The translations under genes and the position numbers were made by a program. Under the pieces are notes generated by a model. The model was not told the origin of the DNA. It made no database searches and worked only from the letters and a program-made list of their open reading frames with translations. From JBJHBY01 sp050485745 (lineage in GTDB: Bacteria > Pseudomonadota > Gammaproteobacteria > Pseudomonadales > CAMLJR01), in contig JBJHBY010000156.1 in assembly GCA_050485745.1 (NCBI GenBank), positions 1 to 8,580 on the forward strand: DNA of 8,580 nucleotides. Direction: 5' to 3'. How positions within the stretch are numbered: the first letter of the stretch is position 1; every line of letters starts with the position of its first letter. This document shows positions 1 to 5,322 of the stretch, one piece after another.

Positions 1-642
1 GCGGCGTCCGTTCATGCCCTTGCGGTAGAGCAGGCCCGGCCAGTCCTTGCGGATCAGCGCCAGGGTGCCCGCCATCATGTTGAGGAAGGCTTCGTTCAGC
101 TCGCGGGTCTCGTTGCCCTTCAGGTCGAGGCCGAGGAACACCTTGGCACCGAGGTCGAGCAGCAGGGTCTTGATGTGCGGGTAGAACAGGAAGCTCTTCT
201 CCTGCCCCCAGCTCGCCAGGCTGGAATCGATGATCGGGTGCATGTCGGTGATGTATTCACGCATGGCCGCGGTCTTGAACGCGGTCTGCATGATGCGACG
301 GTGGAACTTGTGCTCGGCGAAGTCACGCATCAGCAGGCCGCCGGCGAAGAAGTCGCCCAGCGGGGCGTCGTAGCCCATGCGTGCAGAGTAGACCTGGTCG
401 CGGTCCAGCATCAGTTCCTGGATGTACTCGGGCCCCAGGGCCAGCACCATTTTCTGGAAGGTCAGGGAGATCTTGGAGACCTCGCCGTGCTTCTTGTAGA
501 TGCTGTCCAGCACTTCGAACGGGCGCACCACAAAGGAGAAGGTATAGCCAAGCAAGGGCATGCCGTAGTTGCCGGGCAGGTGGCCCAGTTGGTGGTTGTC
601 CTTGGCCTTGACGTAGTCGGGTGCGCTCTGGAATGCGGTCAT
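1..642 (-). CDS. Cytochrome P450, N-terminal 214 residues (runs off left edge)
   Basis: The minus-strand frame is open from ATG 642 to base 1 with no stop, giving 214 residues of what is normally a 400-470 residue haem-thiolate monooxygenase. What is visible fits the P450 N-terminal half: a proline-rich entry (HLPGNYGMPLLGY, residues 21-33), the beta-1 sheet region (GEVSKISLTFQKMVLALGPE, about 53-72), a B-helix region, and a C-helix segment HKFHRR (111-116) in which His111 and Arg115 fill the places of the usual WxxxR haem-propionate contacts. The style recalls CYP51/CYP26/CYP120-type P450s rather than P450cam. The I-helix and the haem-binding cysteine lie outside the window, so activity and substrate cannot be judged. 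A good ribosome binding site (GAGGAGGG) sits just upstream of the chosen ATG. There is no N-terminal membrane anchor, so a soluble cytoplasmic enzyme is likely. It is divergent from tatB, and no redox partner is seen here. Confidence 0.88.
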   Translation of the reverse strand, partial: MTAFQSAPDYVKAKDNHQLGHLPGNYGMPLLGYTFSFVVRPFEVLDSIYKKHGEVSKISLTFQKMVLALGPEYIQELMLDRDQVYSARMGYDAPLGDFFAGGLLMRDFAEHKFHRRIMQTAFKTAAMREYITDMHPIIDSSLASWGQEKSFLFYPHIKTLLLDLGAKVFLGLDLKGNETRELNEAFLNMMAGTLALIRKDWPGLLYRKGMNGRR

Positions 643-680
643 GGGTATGCCCTCCTCGAACGGGCGGAATTCAACTGGAG

Positions 681-701
681 CTACAGGCTAATAGCCTATA
701 G
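681..701. promoter_or_regulatory. 21-bp palindrome, likely operator over the P450 -10 box
   Basis: AGGCTA and TAGCCT form a perfect 6-bp dyad around a central A (685-697), and the dyad continues outwards as CTA (681-683) and TAG (699-701) after one mismatched pair. The length and spacing fit a site for a dimeric repressor such as a TetR-family protein, and it overlaps the predicted -10 element. The regulator itself is not in the window, so the family is only an inference. Confidence 0.5.
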
Positions 702-721
702 TTTTTCATTATGTTGGTCAA
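693..721 (-). promoter_or_regulatory. Candidate sigma70 promoter of the P450 gene
   Basis: Reading the minus strand, TTGACC (complement of 716-721) is followed after 17 nt by TAGGCT (complement of 693-698). The -35 matches consensus at 5 of 6 positions; the -10 is weaker but keeps the T, A and final T. The implied start of transcription lies about 40 nt upstream of the P450 start codon. The -10 box lies inside the palindrome at 681-701, so a protein bound there would block this promoter. Confidence 0.45.
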
Positions 722-734
722 TTGTCCGGTAGTC

Positions 735-827
735 CGGGCGCGCCCGCAAGGGGGGAGGCTGCCCGGGAGCTGTCATTTTTTCTTCACCGCCCACTGCCAT
801 AGTGCGCAGCCATCGCGCCCGGCGCGA
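735..827. repeat. Two GC-rich palindromes between the P450 and tatB
   Basis: CGGGCG/CGCCCG is a perfect 12-bp palindrome at 735-746, and TCGCGCC-c-GGCGCGA is a perfect 15-bp odd palindrome at 813-827, 28 bp upstream of the tatB start. Neither has a loop long enough to form a good RNA hairpin, and neither is followed by a T-tract, so terminators are unlikely. The second could be a protein-binding site for tatBC control. In GC-rich DNA short palindromes also arise by chance. I could not find a convincing -35/-10 pair for tatB in this stretch. Confidence 0.25.
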
Positions 828-855
828 AGATCCGGTCAATCAAGAGGCGGTGTGC

Positions 856-1266
856 ATGTTCGATCTGGGGTGGGTGGAGCTCGGCTTCCTGGCGATGCTG
901 GCGCTGATCGTCGTCGGGCCGCGGGACCTGCCGCGCCTGGCCAACGGTGTGGGCAAGCTCTGGGGGCGCCTGCGTCGCCTGTACCGCGACTCCCTGATGA
1001 GCCTGCGCAAGCTGGAAAACGAGCTCGACCTGGCGCAGCAGCCCGATGCCGGCGCGCAACCCTCCTACTACGATCTGCTGCCCGAACATGTGCGCCAGGC
1101 CCTCGAGATCGGCGAGCCGACGCGGGACGCGGCCGAGAACCAGCGCCTGCAGGCCCTGTATGACGACGCCGTGGCAGAGATCGAGCGCCAGCGCGGGGAG
1201 GCCGAGGCAGCGGCGGACGTCGCCGCGATCGGGGCGGAGCCGCGGCGCATGGTACGTTCCTCATGA
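856..1266 (+). CDS. tatB: Sec-independent translocase subunit TatB
   Basis: This encodes the TatB subunit (136 aa) of the twin-arginine translocase, which with TatC forms the receptor that binds folded Tat substrates at the inner membrane. The sequence opens MFDLGWVEL, the classical TatB start, with the conserved Glu8 in the short membrane helix (about residues 4-20) and the Gly21-Pro22 hinge (VVGPRDLP). An amphipathic helix follows (about 24-60, rich in Arg and Leu), then a long charged, probably helical tail (about 95-125). The length is close to the family range. ATG 856 was chosen because the MFD start defines the family; an upstream in-frame ATG at 802 would add 18 residues not typical of TatB. 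The purine-rich AAGAGGCGG (842-850) is the likely ribosome binding site. The stop overlaps the tatC start by four bases. The FLAMLALIVVGPRDLP style resembles alphaproteobacterial TatB more than enterobacterial TatB; this is an impression, not a measured similarity. Confidence 0.9.
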   Translation: MFDLGWVELGFLAMLALIVVGPRDLPRLANGVGKLWGRLRRLYRDSLMSLRKLENELDLAQQPDAGAQPSYYDLLPEHVRQALEIGEPTRDAAENQRLQALYDDAVAEIERQRGEAEAAADVAAIGAEPRRMVRSS

Positions 1267-2036
1267 GCGCGGTCGAGGGGCTGGACCTGAGCAGGGCGCC
1301 CCTGCTCAGTCATCTGATCGAACTGCGGCGTCGCCTGCTCTGGTGCCTGCTGGCCTTCAGCCTGGTTTTCGTCGGCTGTTATCTGGTGGCGGAGCAGATC
1401 TATGCCTTTCTGCTGCGGCCCCTGCTCAGCAGCTTTGGTGAGGAGGCCGGGCGGCGCATGATCTACACCGGCCTGCACGAGGCTTTTCTGACCTACCTGA
1501 AGCTGGCCTTCTTCAGCGCCCTGTTCATTATTCTGCCGCTGGTGTTGATCCAGGTCTGGCGTTTCATCGCCCCGGGCTTGTATCGCGAGGAGCAGCGCTC
1601 TGTCCAGGTGCTGTTTGTGATGACCCCGGTGCTGTTCCTGCTCGGCGCGGCCCTGGCCTATTACGTGGTCTTCCCCCTGGCCTGGGGCTTTTTTCTGGGC
1701 TTCGAGACCGGCGCGGAAGCGACCGGGGTGCCGGTGCAACTGGAGGCGCGGGTCAGCGAGTACCTCGACCTGGTCATCCGCCTGGTGCTGGCCTTCGGCC
1801 TGAGCTTCGAGTTGCCGGTGGTGCTGTTGCTGCTGGCGCGCATGGGAGTGGTGACGGCGCAGTCCCTGGCCGAAAACCGGCGCTATGCGGTGGTGGCGAC
1901 CTTTGCTGTCGCGGCGTTGATCACGCCGCCGGACCTGATCTCCCAGATCGCCCTTGGCATGCCCGTATTGCTGCTGTACGAGCTGTCTATCTGGTGCATT
2001 CGTCTGCAGGAACGCCGGCACGCCGCTTTAGGGTAA
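1263..2036 (+). CDS. tatC: Sec-independent translocase subunit TatC
   Basis: This encodes TatC (257 aa), the polytopic inner-membrane receptor of the Tat system. Family marks are clear: HLIELRRRL at 17-25, then QVWRFIAPGLYREEQR at 97-112, where Phe101 and Glu110 line up with E. coli Phe94 and Glu103, the signal-peptide binding residues. SFELP at 181-185 carries the conserved membrane Glu183 (E. coli Glu170), and ITPPD at 220-224 carries the conserved periplasmic-loop Asp. Six membrane helices can be placed at about 24-44, 75-97, 114-140, 168-192, 206-222 and 226-244. The start codon overlaps the tatB stop (ATGA, 1263-1266) and has no strong ribosome binding site, so translational coupling to tatB is likely. 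The C-terminal tail is short. No tatA or hisE/hisI genes are adjacent, unlike many gammaproteobacterial tatABC operons. Confidence 0.96.
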   Translation: MSAVEGLDLSRAPLLSHLIELRRRLLWCLLAFSLVFVGCYLVAEQIYAFLLRPLLSSFGEEAGRRMIYTGLHEAFLTYLKLAFFSALFIILPLVLIQVWRFIAPGLYREEQRSVQVLFVMTPVLFLLGAALAYYVVFPLAWGFFLGFETGAEATGVPVQLEARVSEYLDLVIRLVLAFGLSFELPVVLLLLARMGVVTAQSLAENRRYAVVATFAVAALITPPDLISQIALGMPVLLLYELSIWCIRLQERRHAALG

Positions 2037-2118
2037 CAATACAGGGCTTGGCGGCGTCGCTGCTTATCAGATTGCCAGATTGCCAGAGGTAGTCAGGTCG
2101 ACAGTTCAGTGGGCCCGC

Positions 2119-2138
2119 GTCGCGATGCCCGTCGCGAC
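2119..2138 (+). repeat. Hairpin downstream of tatC, without T-tract
   Basis: GTCGCGA (2119-2125) and TCGCGAC (2132-2138) form a perfect 7-bp stem with a 6-nt loop. There is no following run of T, so it is not a standard intrinsic terminator. It may stabilise or end the tatBC transcript with Rho, or be incidental. The rest of 2037-2180 holds only a short direct repeat, GATTGCCA twice (2070-2085), and an A-rich run (2160-2178). I see no gene here and no convincing promoter hexamers. Confidence 0.3.
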
Positions 2139-2180
2139 CCCGCCGATATTCCCCTGCAGGATAAAAAACAAAAAAATTCA

Positions 2181-2219
2181 TCGTCTGTCACATAAGCGCC
2201 GCCTGTTGTTCACAGACGA
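2181..2219 (+). promoter_or_regulatory. First stem-loop of the phoX-like leader
   Basis: TCGTCTGT (2181-2188) is exactly complementary to ACAGACGA (2212-2219), with a 23-nt loop. It lies directly after the A-rich run and only three bases before the second inverted repeat, so the two would stack in one leader RNA. It could instead be a spaced operator dyad in DNA. An 8-bp match this close can arise by chance, but its position next to the stronger repeat raises its interest. Confidence 0.35.
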
Positions 2220-2222
2220 AAC

Positions 2223-2289
2223 GTAATCTCCATGGCCGAGCACTGAGCTCACCGTCAAATGAATCAATGTCCCGATCCATGGAGATTAC
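2223..2289 (+). promoter_or_regulatory. 13-bp inverted repeat that can hide the phoX-like ribosome binding site
   Basis: GTAATCTCCATGG (2223-2235) and CCATGGAGATTAC (2277-2289) are perfect inverted copies separated by 41 nt. The right arm holds GGAG (2281-2284), the only plausible Shine-Dalgarno element for the ATG at 2293, and the left arm supplies its exact CTCC partner (2228-2231). If transcription starts upstream of 2223, the fold would block ribosome access. The left arm also contains an ATG (2232) opening a four-codon frame that stops at 2246; it lacks a ribosome binding site. A DNA operator reading is the alternative. Confidence 0.55.
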
Positions 2290-2292
2290 ACA

Positions 2293-3693
2293 ATGCAGCA
2301 TAGCGCAGATCAGTTGGAATTGAATGAGGAGCAATCCGCGGAGCCGGTCGTCAGCCGCCGCGACTTCATGAAGGGCGGTGTGGCCGGTGCCGCCGCGATC
2401 TCCTTTGGTGCCCTGGCGAGCAAGCCCGCACAGGCGTTTACCAATGACTATGGCCCCGTGGCGCCGGTGGCTGACGAAGTGACCGGTCTGCCCCTGTTGC
2501 AGCTGCCCCAGGGCTTCAAGTACTGGTCCTACGGCTGGACCGGCTCCTTCATGAGCGATGGCACCCGCACCCCTGGCGTCCATGACGGCATGGCGGTGGT
2601 TGCGTCCCAGGGCAACACGGTGGTGATGGTGCGCAACCACGAGATCCGCGGCGGTGGCTCCGCGGTGCCCTCGCCGGCGGTGTACAACCCGGCCGCCCCG
2701 GGTGGCTGCAGCAACCTGCTGTTCGATGTGTTCAACGGCCGCTGGCTGGCTTCCTACATGAGCATCAGCGGGACCTCCACCAACTGTGCCGGCGGCCTCA
2801 CCCCCTGGGGCACCTGGCTGACCTGCGAAGAGACCACTGGCACCCTGGGTGGCATGACCCATGGCTGGATCTTCGAGGTGCCCGGCTATGGCCGCGCCAA
2901 CCCCGCGCCCATCAAGGCCATGGGCCGCCGCGCCCATGAAGCCACCGCCACCGACCCGGTGACCGGCTATGTCTACACCACCGAAGACGCCGGCTCCTCC
3001 TCCGGCTTCTACCGCTACCGCCCGCACCAGTACGGCAAGCTGCATGCCGGCGGCGTGCTGGAAATGCTCAAGGTCAAGGACGTCAATGTCGCCGACCTGC
3101 GCGCCAGCCGCCCCAACGGCACCAGCTGGGATGTGGAATGGGTCACCATCGACAACCCCGAGTCGATCAATCCGCGCAACTACACCCAGGGTACCAGCAA
3201 GGGCGCGGCGCGCTTCGCCCGCCTGGAAGGCTGCTGGTACGACACCGGCCTGGTGTACTTCACCTCCACCAGCGGCGGCGGCATCAGCAACGGGCAGGTG
3301 TTCCACTACGACCCGCGGCGCGAGAAGCTCACCATGATCTTCGAGACCCGCAACCTGACCACTCACCCGGTGTACCCGGACAACCTGGCCGTCAGCCCCC
3401 GTGGTGGCATCCTGTTGTGTGAAGACCGCAGCGGCTCCCTGCAGCGCCTGATGGGTCTGTCCGCCGCCGGCGACGTGTTCGAGTTCGCGCGCAATGACAT
3501 GGTGCTGTCCAACGCCGACATCGCCACCATCGATAGTCACTTCCCCGGCGTGGCCGGGCGTGTCGGTGCCGGCAACTACCGTAGTAGCGAGTGGGCAGGG
3601 GCAACCTTCCATGACCGCTGGCTGTTCGTGAACCTCCAGACCCCGGGTGTGACCTTTGCCATCACCGGCCCCTGGAACGAAGGCCTCCTGTGA
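2293..3693 (+). CDS. PhoX/DUF839-family protein with Tat signal peptide
   Basis: This 466-residue exported protein belongs to the DUF839/PhoX family, whose characterised members are periplasmic or secreted phosphatases with iron and calcium cofactors. The N-terminus has a Tat motif SRRDFMKGG (21-29), a hydrophobic stretch (30-43) and a likely cleavage site after AQA (46-48). Family marks follow: NHE (115-117), GGCSNL (137-142), PWGTWLTCEE (171-180) with Cys178 and Glu179 in the region where PhoX has its iron-bridging cysteine, GRRAHEA (211-217), TED (230-232), PDNLAVSPRGGILLCEDR, and the C-terminal block FVNLQTPGVTFAITGPW. It is shorter than well-studied PhoX phosphatases (about 600 residues or more), so it is best called PhoX-like; the substrate is unproven. 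GGAG at 2281-2284 supports ATG 2293. It follows tatBC and should be exported by that machinery. A strong terminator lies right after its stop codon. Confidence 0.9.
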   Translation: MQHSADQLELNEEQSAEPVVSRRDFMKGGVAGAAAISFGALASKPAQAFTNDYGPVAPVADEVTGLPLLQLPQGFKYWSYGWTGSFMSDGTRTPGVHDGMAVVASQGNTVVMVRNHEIRGGGSAVPSPAVYNPAAPGGCSNLLFDVFNGRWLASYMSISGTSTNCAGGLTPWGTWLTCEETTGTLGGMTHGWIFEVPGYGRANPAPIKAMGRRAHEATATDPVTGYVYTTEDAGSSSGFYRYRPHQYGKLHAGGVLEMLKVKDVNVADLRASRPNGTSWDVEWVTIDNPESINPRNYTQGTSKGAARFARLEGCWYDTGLVYFTSTSGGGISNGQVFHYDPRREKLTMIFETRNLTTHPVYPDNLAVSPRGGILLCEDRSGSLQRLMGLSAAGDVFEFARNDMVLSNADIATIDSHFPGVAGRVGAGNYRSSEWAGATFHDRWLFVNLQTPGVTFAITGPWNEGLL

Positions 3694-3699
3694 GGCTCT

Positions 3700-3736
3700 G
3701 GCGCGGGGCGCGGTTCACCGCGCTCCACGCCTTTTT
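3700..3736 (+). terminator. Intrinsic terminator after the phoX-like gene
   Basis: A 14-position stem, left arm 3700-3713 and right arm 3718-3731, pairs at 13 positions (one G-U pair, one A-C mismatch) around a TTCA loop. It is followed at once by TTTTT (3732-3736), with a second run of six T at 3741-3746. This is a strong Rho-independent terminator in form. Only 30 nt remain between it and the next start codon, so the downstream gene probably depends on read-through. Confidence 0.85.
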
Positions 3737-3766
3737 ACTGTTTTTTCATTCATCGAGGAATCACGC

Positions 3767-4339
3767 ATGAAACCGCTGTACGCCATCATCATCTGCCTGT
3801 TTGCGGTCAACGCCGCGCAGGCCATCCCTGCCCACTATTTCGGTGAGATCACCGGCAGTGGCAGCTACGCCGGCAACGTCACCAGTGCCGATGCCTGGGC
3901 CAATCCGCCCTTCGGCATCAACATCGGCGGCGATCAGCAGCTCAACCTCTGGGGCTTCAACGGAACCGCCGGGCAGACCCTGTCACTGGACGTCAGCAGC
4001 GACGTGCTCAACGGCGGCATCAGTGTCTATTACGGCGAGCTGACCTTCTTCGACACCCTGAGCTCGTTCCTGGTCAACGACGGTGATTTCGCCGGCCTGG
4101 AATACGTCGGCGGCACCACCCCCTGGGGGCTGGATTCCTGGGTCAATGACCTGGTGCTCGGCGCCACCGGCTTCTACACCATTATCGTGGGTGGCAAGGG
4201 CCCGATGTCCTGGGACAACAGCTTCGACTACAGCCTCAACGTGGTGGCCAGCCAGGTGCCGGAGCCGGCCTCCTTCGCCCTGCTGGGCATGGGGCTGATG
4301 GGTATGGTGGCCCTGCGCCGGCGCCAGCAGCAACGCTGA
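3767..4339 (+). CDS. PEP-CTERM sorting-domain protein
   Basis: This is a 190-residue secreted protein with a C-terminal PEP-CTERM signal. The N-terminus is a Sec-type signal peptide (MKPLYAIIICLFAVNAAQA, likely cut after Ala19), without twin arginines. The mature part (20-160) is rich in Gly, Asn, Asp and aromatic residues, with several short beta-like segments; I cannot name its fold. The C-terminus has Val-Pro-Glu-Pro (164-167), a hydrophobic helix (about 168-183) and an Arg cluster (184-186), the three parts of an exosortase recognition signal. Such proteins are normally processed by an EpsH-type exosortase and go to the cell surface or extracellular matrix; none is in this window. ATG 3767 is preceded by GAGGA (3755-3759); an earlier in-frame ATG at 3656 lies inside the phoX-like gene and is unlikely. 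It shares strand and probably transcript with the phoX-like gene, across the terminator. Confidence 0.88.
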   Translation: MKPLYAIIICLFAVNAAQAIPAHYFGEITGSGSYAGNVTSADAWANPPFGINIGGDQQLNLWGFNGTAGQTLSLDVSSDVLNGGISVYYGELTFFDTLSSFLVNDGDFAGLEYVGGTTPWGLDSWVNDLVLGATGFYTIIVGGKGPMSWDNSFDYSLNVVASQVPEPASFALLGMGLMGMVALRRRQQQR

Positions 4340-4356
4340 GCGCACCGCACGACAAA

Positions 4357-4385
4357 AAGGCCGGCGAGGATGCCGGCCTTATTTT
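4357..4385. terminator. Bidirectional intrinsic terminator between convergent genes
   Basis: AAGGCCGGC (4357-4365) and GCCGGCCTT (4372-4380) form a perfect 9-bp stem with a 6-nt loop. On the plus strand it is followed by ATTTTATT and another T-run; on the minus strand by TTTTT from the A-run at 4354-4358. It can therefore end both the PEP-CTERM transcript and the converging tatA transcript. Confidence 0.88.
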
Positions 4386-4421
4386 ATTAATTTTTTCCGG
4401 GTCGCGACGACGGGGTGCGGG

Positions 4422-4619
4422 TCAGACCGGTTTGCGCGGCTGCTCAGCGGCGGTGTCGATGGGGGCGGGCGCGTCGCCGGATTCGATCTCCCGGACACCC
4501 TGCTTGAAGCTCTTGATACCCTGGGCGAGATCACCCATCAGCTGCGGGATCTTGCCGCGCCCGAACAGCAGCAGGAACAGAATCACCACCAGTGCGATTT
4601 GCCAGAAACTGAGCCCCAT
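4422..4619 (-). CDS. tatA: Sec-independent translocase subunit TatA
   Basis: This encodes TatA (65 aa), the subunit that assembles on substrate-loaded TatBC to let folded proteins cross the inner membrane. A membrane helix at about 4-19 carries a polar Gln7 (E. coli has Gln8), followed by the Phe19-Gly20 hinge and an amphipathic helix (21-41) with the conserved GIKSFKQG containing Phe38. The tail is short and acidic to polar. It reads as TatA, not TatB, because it starts MGLSFWQ, lacks the GP hinge and is short. The FGRGKIPQLMGDLAQG block is the form common in alphaproteobacterial TatA, in line with the TatB impression. The ribosome binding site AGAGGTGA lies just upstream on the minus strand. 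It is separated from tatBC by two genes and has the opposite orientation, converging on the PEP-CTERM gene with a shared terminator. Confidence 0.94.
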   Translation of the reverse strand: MGLSFWQIALVVILFLLLFGRGKIPQLMGDLAQGIKSFKQGVREIESGDAPAPIDTAAEQPRKPV

Positions 4620-4710
4620 GATGCGTCACCTCTTGTTGTGTCCGGGCCGATGAAGGCTGGCAGTGTGGCAAAGTCCGGTGACGTTCTCGTGACGACGGGG
4701 TGGGGCGGTA

Positions 4711-4742
4711 CTGGTCGAGGAGTGCTGGTCGAGGAGTGCTGG
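4711..4742. repeat. 14-bp tandem repeat, 2.3 copies
   Basis: CTGGTCGAGGAGTG occurs twice head to tail (4711-4724, 4725-4738) with CTGG of a third copy (4739-4742). It lies in the 228-nt divergent region between tatA and the thioesterase gene. It may be a small slippage duplication or paired regulatory sites; nothing in the sequence decides. I see no gene in this region. Confidence 0.7.
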
Positions 4743-4768
4743 CCGGGGAACGAGACCGGGTTGATAAT
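4740..4768 (+). promoter_or_regulatory. Candidate promoter of the thioesterase gene
   Basis: GATAAT (4763-4768) matches the -10 consensus at 5 of 6 positions, 79 nt upstream of the start codon. The -35 position (TGGCCG, 4740-4745, 17-nt spacing) is poor and abuts the tandem repeat, so an activator may be needed, or the call may be wrong. Confidence 0.3.
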
Positions 4769-4847
4769 GTGGCCTTCTGTGAGTTGTTTGCGGTTGCTTG
4801 CCGCTCGTTTGCTCATTCATTCCGTCTGTATTCCATAAGGAGGCGCT

Positions 4848-5276
4848 ATGGCCCGGGTTACCATCGAGATGCCCGAACACTTCGGTTATGCCACCGAGCT
4901 GCCCGTGCTGATCGGCTTCATCAATCGAGGCGATCACATGGCCAACGAGGCCCTGGTGGCCCTGCTGAACGAGGCCCGGGGCCGCTTCATGGCCGATCGC
5001 GGTGTGCAGGAATACCGTGCCAGCGGGCAGCTGTTCATCAATGCGGATCTGGCTGTGGTCTATCGCTCGGAGGCGCGCTACGGCGAGACTCTGCGCATCG
5101 AGGTGGCCGGCTGCGACCCCCACAAATACGGCTGCAGCATTGTTTATCGGGTCACCGAGCGTGACACCGGTCGGCTGATTGCCGAAGCGCGCACCGGGCA
5201 CCTGTTGTTCGATCCGGCCAGCGGCCGTCCGGTGCCGGTCACCGAGGGCTTTCTGGCGCCCCTTCTGACGTCCTGA
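4848..5276 (+). CDS. Thioesterase-like hot-dog fold protein (4HBT type)
   Basis: This 142-residue cytoplasmic protein resembles acyl-CoA thioesterases of the 4HBT/YbgC-FadM class. The segment GFINRGDHMANEALVALLNEARGRF (23-47) corresponds to the family signature of a His-x-x-Asn element followed by the long central helix of the hot-dog fold with EAR (42-44). The strands that wrap the helix follow: INADLAVVYRSEARYGETLRIEV (64-86), CSIVYRVTER (96-105) and LIAEARTGHLLFD (110-122). Usual length is about 130-150 residues. In many relatives an Asp precedes the Gly-His/Asn element (as in a D-I-N-Y-G-G-H motif); here that position is Phe24, and the Asp sits instead next to His30. Activity is therefore uncertain. 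A perfect AAGGAGG (4837-4843) fixes ATG 4848. It is followed within 6 nt by the carA promoter and is divergent from tatA. Its natural substrate is unknown. Confidence 0.75.
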   Translation: MARVTIEMPEHFGYATELPVLIGFINRGDHMANEALVALLNEARGRFMADRGVQEYRASGQLFINADLAVVYRSEARYGETLRIEVAGCDPHKYGCSIVYRVTERDTGRLIAEARTGHLLFDPASGRPVPVTEGFLAPLLTS

Positions 5277-5281
5277 AGCGG

Positions 5282-5311
5282 TGGACATCAGGGGGCGTGC
5301 TCGCGTAAAAT
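5282..5311 (+). promoter_or_regulatory. Candidate carA promoter
   Basis: TGGACA (5282-5287, 5 of 6 to the -35 consensus) and TAAAAT (5306-5311, 5 of 6 to the -10 consensus) are 18 nt apart, starting just after the thioesterase stop. Transcription would begin near 5317-5319, making a leader of about 155 nt before the carA start. Confidence 0.6.
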
Positions 5312-5322
5312 CGCCGCTCAGC

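Noticed and set aside
802..855. Upstream ATG start for tatB
   Set aside because: It would add 18 residues before the family-typical MFDLGW start and has no better ribosome binding site.
2185..2208. Possible Pho box upstream of the phoX-like gene
   Set aside because: CTGTCAC (2185-2191) resembles one half-site, but the next similar unit (CTGTTGT) is 18 nt on instead of the usual 11, and the bases at the expected position (GCGCCGC) do not match. It is not supported as a PhoB site.
2188..3612. Long open frame (474 codons) on the minus strand opposite the phoX-like gene
   Set aside because: It is the antisense shadow of a clearly conserved coding frame in GC-rich DNA; its translation is low-complexity Gly/Ala/His-rich with no recognisable domain. 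The same applies to the long minus-strand frames opposite carA (5484-6737), carB (6608-8479) and tatC (1068-2021), and to the plus-strand frame at 175-732 opposite the P450.
3656..3766. Longer N-terminus for the PEP-CTERM protein
   Set aside because: That ATG lies inside the phoX-like gene and would bury the signal peptide behind 37 residues; ATG 3767 has its own ribosome binding site and an immediate signal sequence.
4620..4847. A small gene in the tatA-thioesterase gap on either strand
   Set aside because: The open frames there are short, cross the 14-bp tandem repeat, and show no domain, signal or ribosome binding site; both flanking genes have well-supported starts.
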